In this document: piece after piece, positions 35,890 through 47,121 of the stretch
Numbering within the stretch: position 1 is the stretch's first letter
How the letters are laid out: every line of letters begins with the position of its first letter
Origin: Candidatus Methylopumilus universalis
Lineage (GTDB): Bacteria > Pseudomonadota > Gammaproteobacteria > Burkholderiales > Methylophilaceae
DNA length: 64,000 nucleotides
Direction: 5' to 3'
Assembly (NCBI RefSeq): GCF_006365315.1
Contig: NZ_CP040968.1
Span: 310,001-374,000 of the forward strand
Program-made: the position numbers and the translations under genes
Notes under the pieces: model-generated
Database searches by the model: none
Told to the model about the DNA's origin: nothing
What the model saw: the letters and a program-made list of their open reading frames with translations, nothing else

Positions 35890-37644
35890 ATGGCAAATAT
35901 TATTGAAACTGTGCCCCATACAAAACCGCTTGACATAAAAGGTCTTTATAAAAGACTTTTCAAGTATTCATGGAAATATAAATACGTCTTATTTATTAGT
36001 GTCATTGCGCTAATTGTTCTTTCTTTAACTAATACAGCATTCCTGGTCATTATTAAAAAAATAACTGATCAGGGGTTTGTTAATCATAGTGAGCATAGAA
36101 GTCTATCTCTAGCCCTGATGTTATTGGGCGTTATGTTTACAAGAGCCATTTCTGGGCTCGTCTCGAGCTATTCCATGGACTGGGTTTCATCAAAGGTAGT
36201 TGAGAGTCTTCGTTGTGATGCTTTTAAACGTGTTATGCATTTCCCCATCAGCTACTTTGACAAAAATTCTTCAAGTTTCATTGTTTCAAAAATTACATAC
36301 GACGCGGAGCAGCTGTCTAATGTTGCTACTAAGATTACTTTAACGCTTATTAAGGATGGATTAACAATCATTGGCATTATTGCTTATATGCTTTATTTAG
36401 ATTGGCAATTAACACTAGTTTTTTCATTATTAGCACCGTTAATGGCTATATATCTAAGCGCTATGTCCCCTAGATTAAGATTAGCTGGGAAAACAGTTCA
36501 AGAAACCATGGGAAGAATGACCATGGCTTCAGATGAAGCCATTTCAGGACAAAGAATTGTAAAGATTTTTGGATCAAGTCAATATGAAATTTTAAGGTTT
36601 TCAAAAATCGCAGCGAAGATAAGACAAATGAATACAAAGCTTTCAAGACTGTACTCACTTAATTCATTTACTGTCGAATTGTTAGCAGCTATCGCTCTAT
36701 CATCAATTGTTTTTTATTCGTTTGGAAAATTTACTGCTGGTGAGTTTGCAGCTTTTTTTGGTGCTTTATTAATGCTTATAGCCCCCATTAAAAATTTAAC
36801 AGCAGTTAATGATAGGAATCAAGTTGGCCTATCAGCCGCTCAAAGTGTTTTTGGTTTGATTGATCAGGATCTTGAGCTAGATTCAGGTGTAAAAAATATT
36901 AAAAGAGCCAAAGGTAATATTAATTTTAATGATGTATCTTTTAAGTATGAAAACACAAAGCAAAATGTCCTTAAAAATATTAATTTAAATATAAAAGCGG
37001 GTGAAAAAATAGCGCTTGTCGGTAAATCTGGAGGAGGCAAAACTACATTAGTTAATTTAATACCAAAATTTTATAATATTGATAAGGGTAAAATATTATT
37101 AGATGGTATTGATATTAGAGAACTAAAGCTTCAAAGCCTTAGAAATCAATTTTCTTTGGTTAGCCAAGACACAATTTTATTTAATGATACTGTTTTTAAT
37201 AATATTGCCTATGGAAATCTTAATAAAAAAGTATCCAGAGATGATGTTAAAAAAGCTGCTATAGCTGCTAATGCGTGGGAATTTATTGATTCACTTCCAA
37301 ATAAGCTGGACAATGAAATTGGTGATAGAGGCGTTAGGCTGTCTGGTGGTCAGAGACAAAGAATTGCTATTGCTAGAGCAATTTTAAAAAATGCTCCAAT
37401 ATTACTTTTGGATGAAGCAACTTCAGCATTAGATTCCCACTCAGAAAAATATGTTCAAGCAGCGTTAGATAACTTAATGAAAAACAAAACAACTATTGTA
37501 ATTGCCCATAGATTGTCTACGGTTCTTAATGCAGATCGAATCGTGGTTATTGAAAAATCTGAAATCATAGATTCTGGAAGTCATCGTGAACTTATGAAGC
37601 GCTGCAAACATTATTCAAGCCTATATAAAAAAGGCCTTGAATAA
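35890..37644 (+). CDS. msbA: Lipid A export ATP-binding/permease protein MsbA
   Basis: Homodimeric ABC exporter flipping lipid A-core across the inner membrane. The 584-residue protein has an N-terminal six-TM domain (about 1-325) and a C-terminal ATPase with Walker A GKSGGGKTT (378-386), Q-loop LVSQDTILFND, signature LSGGQRQRIAIARAI from L484, and Walker B LLLDEATSALD (D508, E509). Length equals E. coli MsbA. The following lpxK overlaps its stop, the conserved msbA-lpxK pair, which makes MsbA more likely than a drug exporter. Confidence 0.94.
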   Translation: MANIIETVPHTKPLDIKGLYKRLFKYSWKYKYVLFISVIALIVLSLTNTAFLVIIKKITDQGFVNHSEHRSLSLALMLLGVMFTRAISGLVSSYSMDWVSSKVVESLRCDAFKRVMHFPISYFDKNSSSFIVSKITYDAEQLSNVATKITLTLIKDGLTIIGIIAYMLYLDWQLTLVFSLLAPLMAIYLSAMSPRLRLAGKTVQETMGRMTMASDEAISGQRIVKIFGSSQYEILRFSKIAAKIRQMNTKLSRLYSLNSFTVELLAAIALSSIVFYSFGKFTAGEFAAFFGALLMLIAPIKNLTAVNDRNQVGLSAAQSVFGLIDQDLELDSGVKNIKRAKGNINFNDVSFKYENTKQNVLKNINLNIKAGEKIALVGKSGGGKTTLVNLIPKFYNIDKGKILLDGIDIRELKLQSLRNQFSLVSQDTILFNDTVFNNIAYGNLNKKVSRDDVKKAAIAANAWEFIDSLPNKLDNEIGDRGVRLSGGQRQRIAIARAILKNAPILLLDEATSALDSHSEKYVQAALDNLMKNKTTIVIAHRLSTVLNADRIVVIEKSEIIDSGSHRELMKRCKHYSSLYKKGLE

Positions 37645-38641
37645 AGCTTTGAGAATAATTGAGTCATTTTCTAGATTGCATTACTCAAAAAGTTTATTTC
37701 CTTTATTTCTGCTTCCTCTATCAGTAATATTCTTTCTGATATCACTTATTAGAAAGTATCTTTACAAATATAATTTTCTAAAGTCTTTTAAGTTGAGAAT
37801 CCCTGTCATTGTTGTTGGAAATATAACCTCAGGTGGAACTGGGAAAACACCTCTAGTTATTCACCTTGCAAATACATTAAAGAAAAATGGATACCATCCT
37901 GGAATTATAAGTAGAGGATATGGGGCCAAAGGAAATGGCATAAGTGAAGTCAATCAAAAAAGCAATGTGGAGAATGTCGGCGATGAGCCGATATTGATTC
38001 AGAAACATACTCGCCTACCAGTTTTTATCTCAAAAGATAGAGTATTGGCAGCGCAAGCACTTCTTAAAAAATACAAAAAAATAGATGTCATTTTGTCTGA
38101 TGATGGATTGCAACATTATCGTTTAAAACGCGATATAGAAATTATAGTCATAGACGGGGCTAGAGGATTTGGAAATGGATATCTTTTACCAGCGGGGCCA
38201 TTAAGGGAGTCAAAGCGAAAATTAAAGGCCGTAGATGCTATCGTTTGTAATGGAAAAAAAGTGATAGATGACAGTTACCTGATGAAATATAAGAGTGACT
38301 CCCTAATTAATCTAAAAACTAAGAAAAAAATTCCACTAAATAAGCTGCGCTTAAATAACCTTCATGCAATAGCTGGCATTGGAAACCCAGATCGATTTTT
38401 TAATTACCTTAAGGTATCAGGCATGGTATTTGGTAGCTCTTCCTATCAAGATCATTATCGATTCACAAAAAAAGATTTTAAAGTTATGAATGATAAGAAT
38501 ATTATAATGACTGAAAAGGACGCTGTTAAATGCGAAAAGTTTGCTAGGGATAATTTTTGGTATTTGCCAGTTGTTGTTGAAATTGACTCAAAGTTTACTG
38601 ATTTTATTTTAAATAAAATGAAAAATATAATCCATGGATAA
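37637..38641 (+). CDS. lpxK: Tetraacyldisaccharide 4'-kinase
   Basis: Phosphorylates the 4' position of the lipid A disaccharide. The 334-residue protein has one N-terminal membrane anchor ([19 protein letters not shown]), a Walker A SGGTGKTP (65-72), and [14 protein letters not shown] with the catalytic acidic pair. No ATG is available near the start: TTG at 37637 overlaps the msbA stop by 8 bases and TTG at 37649 is an alternative. The gene ends overlapping the Trm112-like gene, again by 8 bases. Confidence 0.92.
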   Translation: MNKALRIIESFSRLHYSKSLFPLFLLPLSVIFFLISLIRKYLYKYNFLKSFKLRIPVIVVGNITSGGTGKTPLVIHLANTLKKNGYHPGIISRGYGAKGNGISEVNQKSNVENVGDEPILIQKHTRLPVFISKDRVLAAQALLKKYKKIDVILSDDGLQHYRLKRDIEIIVIDGARGFGNGYLLPAGPLRESKRKLKAVDAIVCNGKKVIDDSYLMKYKSDSLINLKTKKKIPLNKLRLNNLHAIAGIGNPDRFFNYLKVSGMVFGSSSYQDHYRFTKKDFKVMNDKNIIMTEKDAVKCEKFARDNFWYLPVVVEIDSKFTDFILNKMKNIIHG

Positions 38642-38812
38642 AAATCTATTAAAAATTTTAGTTTGTCCGGTTACTAAGGGGCCATTAATTTATAAAAAAG
38701 AACAGAATGAGCTTATTTCGAAGTCGGCTAAACTTGCCTACCCGATTAAAGACGGTATTCCAATTTTACTGGAGAGCGAAGCGAGAGTGATAAAAAGCGA
38801 TGAAAATTATTC

Positions 38813-38816
<4 letters not shown>
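38634..38816 (+). CDS. ycaR: Trm112/YcaR family small protein
   Basis: 60-residue protein of the Trm112 family: [18 protein letters not shown] start and the [17 protein letters not shown] segment are diagnostic. In eukaryotes Trm112 activates methyltransferases; the bacterial role is less clear. It has only one of the two N-terminal cysteines (C11; the second CxxC position is T), so zinc binding by that pair is unlikely. It is overlapped by lpxK (8 bases) and kdsB (4 bases), the conserved lpxK-ycaR-kdsB order. Confidence 0.9.
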
Positions 38817-39897
<1,081 letters not shown>

Positions 39898-39919
39898 CTA
39901 ATTTCCTTCTTCAAATGCA

Positions 39920-41515
39920 TTAATGTTTAAAGGTTACGGGGTATCTTCTGTCTTTGCCAAAAGCCCTATGAGTAATTTTAGGTCCTATGGGGCTTTGGGC
40001 TCTTTTAAATTCATTATTGTTAATTAACTTTACAACGCGATTCACATTTTTACTAGTAAAACCTTTTTTGACAATCGACGCTATATCTAAATCTTTTTCA
40101 ATATAAAGCTCAATTATCTTATCAAGAATTTCATATTTAGGGAGGCTATTCTGATCAAGCTGATTAGGACTTAATTCAGCTGTAGGTGGTCTTTTGATTA
40201 TTTCATTAGGAATGATGGTTGATATTGAATTTCTATAATGTGCTAATTTATAAACCCATGTTTTTGGCACGTCTTTAAGAAGTGCAAAGCCTCCAACCAT
40301 ATCTCCATAAAGAGTTGTATACCCTACAGCAGTTTCACTTTTATTACTTGTTGATATTACAAGGCCATTAAATTTATTAGATAAAGCCATTAATAAAACA
40401 CCCCTGATACGAGCTTGTAAATTCTCTTCAGTCGTGTCAAAAGGCTTATTTTTAAAATCACTAGATAATGTTTTTTTAAAAAGTTTAAAAATAGGTTGAA
40501 TATTTATTTCTTTGTAATTGACACCTGTATTTTTAATCATTTTGCGAGATTCAATAATACTTATTTTAGAAGTGAATTCTGAAGGCATCATGACGGCAGT
40601 AATATTTTTTTTGTCAAATACGTCATTTGCCAAAGCCAAAACCAGAGCAGAATCTATACCACCAGATAAACCTATAAACAGGCTTGTAAAATTATTCTTA
40701 ACTACATAATCTCTAAGCGCTAATTTAAGTGCCTCATATAAATGTGATTCTTTGTTATAAGGAGACTCATCAAAATTATTCTTAATATTTATTTTTGATG
40801 AAACATCAATAATCGCTGTTTCTTCTTTAAAAAATGATAACTGGTGGATAAGCTTTGCATGTTTGCTAACAACAAAAGAGCCGCCATCAAATATGAGCTC
40901 ATCTTGACCTCCAATTGCATTGACGTAGATCACAGTAGATTTTGTTTCTTTAGCTAACTTGGAAATAATTTTTACTCGAGTTTCATATTTTTCCATTTCA
41001 TAAGGGGATGCATTAATTACAATAATGGCATCCACCGATTTTTTCTTAAGTAATTGGCTTGGGGGAGCTTTCCAAGCATCTTCGCAAATAAGAAGACCGA
41101 TCTTTAAACCTTTATGAACAAAAATAAACTCTTTTTTACCAGGTTCAAAATATCTATTTTCGTCAAATACCCCATAATTAGGAAGAATTTTTTTAAAATA
41201 GGTGCCTTGAATTTTTCCATTAAAAAGTAATGATGCCGCATTGTATATTTTGCTGCCTTTTTTTAATGGGTGCCCAACAATTACTTTAATAGAAGGCACG
41301 GCTTGCGCAATTTTACTCAATGCTTTTGAACATGCTTTAAGAAAATCTTCTCTTAAGACAAGGTCTTCAGGTGGGTAGCCACAGATTGAGAGTTCAGGTG
41401 TAATAAGCAATTCAGCCCCTTTTTTAGAAGCCTCTTTAGCTCTTTTGATAATAGCAATGCTATTGTTTTCAATATCACCAACAAATGAATTTATTTGCGC
41501 TAGTGCTATTTTCAT
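39920..41515 (-). CDS. nadE: Glutamine-dependent NAD+ synthetase
   Basis: Final step of NAD synthesis, amidating deamido-NAD with ammonia released from glutamine. The 531-residue protein has an N-terminal nitrilase-type glutaminase with the Glu-Lys-Cys triad (E41 in TPELS, K108 or K109 before LPNYGVFDE, C144 in LICEDAW) and a C-terminal synthetase domain with PP-loop GLSGGIDSALVLALA. ATG at 41515 gives the family start MKIALAQINSFVGD; the longer frame reads 25 unrelated residues back into the ankyrin gene. It lies 4 bases after that gene. Confidence 0.94.
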   Translation of the reverse strand: MKIALAQINSFVGDIENNSIAIIKRAKEASKKGAELLITPELSICGYPPEDLVLREDFLKACSKALSKIAQAVPSIKVIVGHPLKKGSKIYNAASLLFNGKIQGTYFKKILPNYGVFDENRYFEPGKKEFIFVHKGLKIGLLICEDAWKAPPSQLLKKKSVDAIIVINASPYEMEKYETRVKIISKLAKETKSTVIYVNAIGGQDELIFDGGSFVVSKHAKLIHQLSFFKEETAIIDVSSKINIKNNFDESPYNKESHLYEALKLALRDYVVKNNFTSLFIGLSGGIDSALVLALANDVFDKKNITAVMMPSEFTSKISIIESRKMIKNTGVNYKEINIQPIFKLFKKTLSSDFKNKPFDTTEENLQARIRGVLLMALSNKFNGLVISTSNKSETAVGYTTLYGDMVGGFALLKDVPKTWVYKLAHYRNSISTIIPNEIIKRPPTAELSPNQLDQNSLPKYEILDKIIELYIEKDLDIASIVKKGFTSKNVNRVVKLINNNEFKRAQSPIGPKITHRAFGKDRRYPVTFKH

Positions 41516-41519
41516 AGTT

Positions 41520-42467
41520 TTAGTAGCTGCCACCCGCATTTTTAATAATGTCAACAATCTCTGTATTTTTTGCTTTGAGTGCGTATACAAGAGCTGTTAA
41601 TCCATAACGATCTTTTGCTTTTAAATTAACTTTTGATTCAATAAAAAGCTGAATCATTTCCTTGGATTTATTTGCTACAGCATAATGAATTATTGGTGTG
41701 CCATCAGAATCTTTGTGGTCAATATTGGCACCATTTGCTATAAGAAGTTTTGAAACTGCTAAATGATTTTTTTTCGTAGCCCAAGTTAGAGCTGTCCAAT
41801 TGAACTGATCTTCATAATCAATTTTTATGCCACGCTTTATGAAAAGACTTACTGCATCTGCATTACCTTCTCTTGCAGCATACATAAGAGGACTGCATTT
41901 ATATTTATCTACGATATTTGGATCAGCGCCCTGGTCAAGAAGTATTTGAATGGTTTTAATATCACCGTTTTTTGCGGCATACATTAAAACAGTTTGCCCA
42001 GCATCGTTAGTGTTGTTAGGATCAATACCATGTTTTATTAATAGATCTACGATGTTATGAAATCCTGATATCGCAGCTAGTCCATAAGCACTCCAGCCGT
42101 CATTGTCTCTTATTTTTGGATCTGCCCCATTATCTAAAAGTAATTGCGCTGATCGAGTGTAATTTTTCTTTGCAGCAAACATTAGCGCCGTCCAGCCGTT
42201 ACTTTCAATCGCATTCACTGAGGCACCTTTTTTAATTAAGAGCGCTACAACCTTATCCATATCTTTTCTTGCTGCATACATAAGCGCTGTGACGCCATCT
42301 TCATCTTTAGTATTTGGATTTCCACCACTTTCCAAAATAGCGCTTACTGTTTCAAGATCGCCTTTTGCTGCTGCTGTTAAAAGATAATTTACTGATTCTT
42401 CTGCATTTGCTATTAAGGCAAAAAATGAAGTGATTAGAAAAAAGGTAAGAAGAGTTTTTTTATACAA
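41520..42467 (-). CDS. Exported ankyrin-repeat protein
   Basis: 315-residue protein with a signal peptide (MYKKTLLTFFLITSFFALIA, cleavage after NA) followed by about nine ankyrin repeats of 33 residues, each with the form DGVTALMYAARKDMDKVVALL. Nothing else is attached, so it is a pure repeat scaffold, probably periplasmic. The start codon is TTG, 3 bases after the sucD stop, with no competing ATG that would preserve the signal peptide. Partner and function are unknown; a second exported ankyrin protein is encoded at 47122-47610. Confidence 0.82.
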   Translation of the reverse strand: MYKKTLLTFFLITSFFALIANAEESVNYLLTAAAKGDLETVSAILESGGNPNTKDEDGVTALMYAARKDMDKVVALLIKKGASVNAIESNGWTALMFAAKKNYTRSAQLLLDNGADPKIRDNDGWSAYGLAAISGFHNIVDLLIKHGIDPNNTNDAGQTVLMYAAKNGDIKTIQILLDQGADPNIVDKYKCSPLMYAAREGNADAVSLFIKRGIKIDYEDQFNWTALTWATKKNHLAVSKLLIANGANIDHKDSDGTPIIHYAVANKSKEMIQLFIESKVNLKAKDRYGLTALVYALKAKNTEIVDIIKNAGGSY

Positions 42468-42470
42468 TTT

Positions 42471-43343
42471 TTATTTTTTTAACAATGCTTGCATAGTAAG
42501 TCCCATGTCTGCGGGGGATTTAGACATACTCACACCGGCTTTTTCTAGCGCCTTAATTTTATCTATTGCAAGGCCAGAGCCTTGAGAAATGATAGCACCT
42601 GCATGACCCATTCTTTTCCCTTCAGGGGCTGTAATGCCAGCAATATAGCCTGCTATAGGTTTTTTTATATGTTGTTTAATATATTCAGCAGCCACTTCTT
42701 CGTCTGAGCCACCAATTTCACCAACTAATATAACGCCCTTTGTATTTTTATCTTCTTCAAACATTTGCAGACATTCAATAAAATTCAGTCCTTTGATGGG
42801 ATCGCCACCAATACCAACACATGTGCTTTGGCCTAGCCCAAGCATTGTTGTTTGTTGAACAGCTTCATAGGTTAAAGTGCCGGATTTTGAAATAATTCCA
42901 ATCGATCCGGGTAAGTGAATGCTTCCTGGCATAATGCCAATCTTACATTCGCCAGGTGTAATAACACCGGGACAATTAGGTCCAATCAGTTTGGATTGGT
43001 TAGCTCGAATAGCAGCCTTCACATTAATCATATCTTGAATTGGAATACCTTCAGTAATACATACGATAATTTCAATACCTTCTTCAGAAGCTTCGATAAT
43101 TGAATCTGCAGCAAAGGCAGGGGGAACGTAAATGACCGATGCATTGGCTCCAGTTGTTTTAATAGCATCTCTTACTGTATTAAATACAGGTAAATTAAGA
43201 TGCAACGATCCACCTTTACCAGGGGTAACCCCGCCCATTAATTTTGTGCCATAAGCTAACGCTTGTTCTGAGTGAAAGGTACCTTGCTTACCAGTGAAGC
43301 CTTGGCAAATAAGCCTGGTAGATTTATTAATAAGAATAGACAT
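42471..43343 (-). CDS. sucD: Succinyl-CoA synthetase alpha subunit
   Basis: TCA-cycle ligase subunit that binds CoA and is phosphorylated on histidine. The 290-residue protein has [17 protein letters not shown] near the N-terminus, [28 protein letters not shown], and the phospho-histidine motif GHAGAIIS near residue 246. Only one base separates it from sucC upstream. Confidence 0.97.
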   Translation of the reverse strand: MSILINKSTRLICQGFTGKQGTFHSEQALAYGTKLMGGVTPGKGGSLHLNLPVFNTVRDAIKTTGANASVIYVPPAFAADSIIEASEEGIEIIVCITEGIPIQDMINVKAAIRANQSKLIGPNCPGVITPGECKIGIMPGSIHLPGSIGIISKSGTLTYEAVQQTTMLGLGQSTCVGIGGDPIKGLNFIECLQMFEEDKNTKGVILVGEIGGSDEEVAAEYIKQHIKKPIAGYIAGITAPEGKRMGHAGAIISQGSGLAIDKIKALEKAGVSMSKSPADMGLTMQALLKK

Positions 43344-43344
43344 T

Positions 43345-44508
43345 TTATTTTTTGATGAGACTAGTTGCGATCGTTGCCGCTTCAGTAAGTGTATTTGCAG
43401 CCTTAATATTTAAGCCACTTGTTTGTAAAAGTTTTTTGCCTAAATCAACGTTAGTGCCTTCTAATCTTACGACAATAGGAATTTTGATACCAACCTCTTT
43501 GATTGCAGCGATAATACCTTCAGCGATAATGTCGCATCGCATAATGCCGCCAAAAATATTCACCAAGACAACTTGTACATTTTTATCGTCAAGAATAATT
43601 TTAAAAGCTTTAGCAACTGTTTCTGCAGTTGCTCCACCACCCACATCTAAAAAGTTTGCAGGTTCGCCTCCGCAGAGTTTGATGAGATCCATCGTAGCCA
43701 TTGCAAGACCTGCACCATTGACCATGCAACCAATATTGCCATTAAGTGCAATGTAATTAAGCCCAGCAGCAAAAGCTTCAGCTTCTTTAGAATCGTTTTG
43801 TGACCAATCACGGAGCTCAGCTAATGTTTTTTGTTTGTAAAGAGCATTGTCATCGACATTTATTTTGCAATCGAGGGCAATAATTTTTTTATGTGAATCG
43901 ATAACAAGCGGATTAATTTCTAATAAAGCTAGATTATTTTCAATAAAACTTTTAAAAGCACTTCTAGCAAACTTAACGAAATCATTAATCATTTCATTAG
44001 GTAAGCCTAATGCAAAGGCAATATTTCTAGACTGATAGTCCATAAGGCCATTAATTGGATTGCATGTTTCTTTAATAATTTTTTCAGGGTTATTTTTAGA
44101 TATTTCTTCAATTTCCATGCCGCCTGCAGAAGATGCAATAACGACAATTTTTTCTGACTGCCTATCAACCAATATAGAAAAATATAACTCTTTTTCTATG
44201 TCACATGACTCTTCTATAAGAAGGGTATCAACAGGCTGGCCATCTGGTTTGTTTTGATAAGTAACGAGTTTTTTGTGAAGAAGAGAATTTACAACCTCAG
44301 CTGCTTCTTTTTTAGAAGTTACAATCTTAACGCCACCTGCTTTACCTCTGCCACCCGCATGAATCTGGGCTTTGATAACATAAGCAGAAGAGTCAAGCTG
44401 AGTTATCGATTGATGCAATTCATCTGGGGACTTAATTGCAATGCCTTTTGGCACGGAAATGCCGTATTTTGCAATTAATTGTTTGGCCTGATATTCGTGG
44501 AGATTCAT
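43345..44508 (-). CDS. sucC: Succinyl-CoA synthetase beta subunit
   Basis: Nucleotide-binding subunit of succinyl-CoA synthetase. The 387-residue protein is an ATP-grasp enzyme beginning [16 protein letters not shown], with [23 protein letters not shown] and the C-terminal [14 protein letters not shown]. It leads the leftward sucC-sucD-ankyrin-nadE-glnB series. The upstream 123-base gap is shared with divergent serB; no convincing promoter was found. Confidence 0.97.
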   Translation of the reverse strand: MNLHEYQAKQLIAKYGISVPKGIAIKSPDELHQSITQLDSSAYVIKAQIHAGGRGKAGGVKIVTSKKEAAEVVNSLLHKKLVTYQNKPDGQPVDTLLIEESCDIEKELYFSILVDRQSEKIVVIASSAGGMEIEEISKNNPEKIIKETCNPINGLMDYQSRNIAFALGLPNEMINDFVKFARSAFKSFIENNLALLEINPLVIDSHKKIIALDCKINVDDNALYKQKTLAELRDWSQNDSKEAEAFAAGLNYIALNGNIGCMVNGAGLAMATMDLIKLCGGEPANFLDVGGGATAETVAKAFKIILDDKNVQVVLVNIFGGIMRCDIIAEGIIAAIKEVGIKIPIVVRLEGTNVDLGKKLLQTSGLNIKAANTLTEAATIATSLIKK

Positions 44509-44631
44509 GTTAAAAAGGGGCTAAATAAACATTATTTTCTACGAATTTAGATAAACATGCCAGTTAAGAATTATATTTTAATAGCAATGTTAGAATTATT
44601 CTTTTGTAGGCTTATATCATTTATACATACC

Positions 44632-45477
44632 ATGAAATTATTAGTCCAGTCTTCATATAGTCTCCAAACTCATTTAGCAGAAATCTCTGGAATTTTAGGC
44701 CAAGTGACAACTTCTCCTTACACGCTTATCAATGATACTGCTGCTATATATGAGATTGAAGCCGACTTACCAGATGATTTAAAAAATAAGCTTCATCTAA
44801 AGCATGTAGATTTTGCAGTTTTAGACAATTACAGAGCTTTAAGTGAATTTAGCCTATGTGTGATGGATATGGATTCAACACTTATCTCGATTGAATGTAT
44901 TGATGAGATTGCAGATTTGTGCGGTAAAAAACAAGATGTAGCCTTAATTACTAAAAGTGCCATGATGGGTGAAATTGATTTTTCACAAAGCCTAATCAAG
45001 CGCGTTTCTTTGCTGCAAGGACTTGGAGAGGAGATGCTCTTCAAAGTCATAGAAGAAAGATTAAAGTTGAATGAAGGCACCCAGGCATGGATTGAAGCTT
45101 GTCGCAGAAATAATGTGACCACAGTTCTTGTATCAGGCGGCTTTGATTATTTTGCAGATTATGTGAAGAATAAGTTAGGGATTGATATTGCTATATCTAA
45201 TCAACTTGAAATTAAAGACAAGAGGCTGACTGGTAAAGTGCTAGGCCGAATTGTCGATGATGAATTAAAGGCTAAAACTGTAAGAGATTTTCAAGCAAAA
45301 CTTAGTATTGATAAATCAAATACAATCGTCATTGGAGATGGGGCAAATGATTTAAAGATGTTAGCTGAGGCTCAATATAGTATTGCGTATCACGCCAAGC
45401 CTATTGTGCAAGAAAAAGCGCGATTTAAATTAAACCACTCAGATTTTAAAGGTGTATTAAATCTTTTTAAGGTTTAA
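44632..45477 (+). CDS. serB: Phosphoserine phosphatase
   Basis: Last step of serine synthesis. The 281-residue protein has an N-terminal ACT-like region (about 1-70) and a HAD phosphatase domain with the nucleophile pair D79/D81 in VMDMDSTLIS, SGGFDYFADY (motif II) and GDGANDLKML (motif III). ATG at 44632 is chosen because it begins at the usual family start (MKLLVQ); the frame extends to 44557 with 25 extra residues. In serine-cycle-free methylotrophs this feeds ordinary serine and glycine supply. Shares a TTAA stop with the convergent ferritin-like gene. Confidence 0.93.
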   Translation: MKLLVQSSYSLQTHLAEISGILGQVTTSPYTLINDTAAIYEIEADLPDDLKNKLHLKHVDFAVLDNYRALSEFSLCVMDMDSTLISIECIDEIADLCGKKQDVALITKSAMMGEIDFSQSLIKRVSLLQGLGEEMLFKVIEERLKLNEGTQAWIEACRRNNVTTVLVSGGFDYFADYVKNKLGIDIAISNQLEIKDKRLTGKVLGRIVDDELKAKTVRDFQAKLSIDKSNTIVIGDGANDLKMLAEAQYSIAYHAKPIVQEKARFKLNHSDFKGVLNLFKV

Positions 45478-46253
45478 ATAAGCTCTTCTTTTAAGAAGCC
45501 AGCTCTATAACGCGCTTCTTTATTTAATTTTTGGTAATTTAATTTAATATCATAAGCTCCCAGCAATTTTTTATATGTCTCATGTGGGTCTAGTTTTTGA
45601 GATTCACATGCCCAACGATACCAAATATTTCCGATAGATACATGATGAATTTCTTCTTCATAAATGATTTGCAGAATAGCTGCAATGTCGTCGTCTTTTT
45701 GCTGCTTAAATTTTTCTATAATTGGGGGCGTCACATCCAGACCTCTTGCTTCCATTGTTTTTGGAATGAGCGCTAATCGATGAATTAAATCATGGCTTGT
45801 TCTATCAGCCATTTCCCATAGACTGTTGTGCGCATTGAAGCTACCGTAACTTAAGCCAAATTTTTTTAGATAGTTATTAAGGAGACTGAAGTGTACATGT
45901 TCTTCATAAGCAATTTGAAGCCAGTCACTATAGAATTGATTTGGAAGATTTTTAAAGCGCCAAATGATATCAAGCGCTAAATTAATCGCACTAAATTCAA
46001 TATGAGCTAATGCATGAATGAATATTAATTTCCCTTGCTCTGTAGAAGTTGATCTTTTTTCAACAAGTTTTGGTGGAACAATTTGAGGTTTTGATGGTGC
46101 GCCCGGTAAATGATAGACATTTTGAATGTCAGCTTTTGAATCAATCGTCAGCTGATCGGACTTAAAAGATTCGTATATAACATTTACTTGATTTAATTTT
46201 TCATTTAAATCATTTATAGCAAGAGCCTTTAGGCAATTAGCTCTCAACTCCAT
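45474..46253 (-). CDS. DUF455 ferritin-like protein
   Basis: 259-residue protein of the DUF455 family. A four-helix ferritin-like core is indicated by two di-iron-type half-sites: E in HALAHIEFSAINLAL with YEEHVHFSLL (about residue 130), and E in YEEEIHHVSIG (about residue 195). The enzymatic or storage role of the family is not established. It is the last gene of a leftward series after purL, 10 bases downstream of the propeller gene. Confidence 0.8.
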   Translation of the reverse strand: MELRANCLKALAINDLNEKLNQVNVIYESFKSDQLTIDSKADIQNVYHLPGAPSKPQIVPPKLVEKRSTSTEQGKLIFIHALAHIEFSAINLALDIIWRFKNLPNQFYSDWLQIAYEEHVHFSLLNNYLKKFGLSYGSFNAHNSLWEMADRTSHDLIHRLALIPKTMEARGLDVTPPIIEKFKQQKDDDIAAILQIIYEEEIHHVSIGNIWYRWACESQKLDPHETYKKLLGAYDIKLNYQKLNKEARYRAGFLKEELI

Positions 46254-46263
46254 AGCTGAATGA

Positions 46264-47097
46264 TTAGTGAATTGGAACGAGGGTTACGGAACCAGTTTTC
46301 ATGTCTGGAGTGATAATTGATCTTTTATCATAGGATAGCGCTATATCAGCAGCAGCCGTAAAGCCTTCTTTAAATAAGGTGACTTTGTTACGTTGTAATT
46401 TAAAAATCTTTCCATTTTTCCAATCACTAACAAAGAAACTATCCCCGGATTTAATTAAACCATCTCCGCCACCAAACCCTTCAGCAATTTTCAAGATAGA
46501 TTTTGTATTCAAGTTGATTTTATATAAAATGCCACTTGCAAAATCTACTTCGAATAGATCGTTTTTAACAACTAAAAGCCCATTAGGGGCTAAAATTTCA
46601 GGGGTATTTTCATTCAGGATTAAAGTAATTTTTTTATCCTGAGTAATTTTAAAAATGGCACCACCTGCTGAGAGGTTTCCGCTATCACTCACATATAAAT
46701 TGCCAGCTTCGTCTGAAGTAATATCATTTAAAAAGATAGGTGTTTGTGGAAATGCCATAGTACTTCCAAACACCATCCATTTACCATTGGACTCAACTTT
46801 TAAAACCCTATTTTTGTCTGTCACATACAAAGACGTTCCGATAAACGTTAAGCCTTTAGGGTCGTCCATGCCGCTTGCAAATGTTGAAAGTTTTCCGTCA
46901 ATTGAAATACGTGTAATTTTTCCGTCACCATCTTTATTGAATTCACCGATTTCAGATACGTAAATATCTCCCTTAGCATCTTGAACCACTGACTCAGGGC
47001 TTGTAAATCCTGAGATTAGATTTAGTGATTCATGCGCTTTTGAGGGGGTAGAAATAAGTGTTAATAATAAAATTAAAAATACACGCAAATTTTCCAT
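46264..47097 (-). CDS. Exported NHL/SMP-30-like beta-propeller protein
   Basis: 277-residue protein with a signal peptide (ending SKAHES) and a six-bladed propeller of the SMP-30/NHL kind: repeated motifs such as GDIYVSEIGEFN, GNLYVSDSGN and GDSFFVSDWKNGKIFKL. The family includes gluconolactonases and non-enzymatic scaffolds; the strongly conserved gluconolactonase metal ligands are not clear here, so I make no enzymatic call. It lies between an exported ankyrin gene and a ferritin-like gene. Confidence 0.72.
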   Translation of the reverse strand: MENLRVFLILLLTLISTPSKAHESLNLISGFTSPESVVQDAKGDIYVSEIGEFNKDGDGKITRISIDGKLSTFASGMDDPKGLTFIGTSLYVTDKNRVLKVESNGKWMVFGSTMAFPQTPIFLNDITSDEAGNLYVSDSGNLSAGGAIFKITQDKKITLILNENTPEILAPNGLLVVKNDLFEVDFASGILYKINLNTKSILKIAEGFGGGDGLIKSGDSFFVSDWKNGKIFKLQRNKVTLFKEGFTAAADIALSYDKRSIITPDMKTGSVTLVPIH

Positions 47098-47121
47098 AGT
47101 TTAATTAAGAAGCCTTAATGA

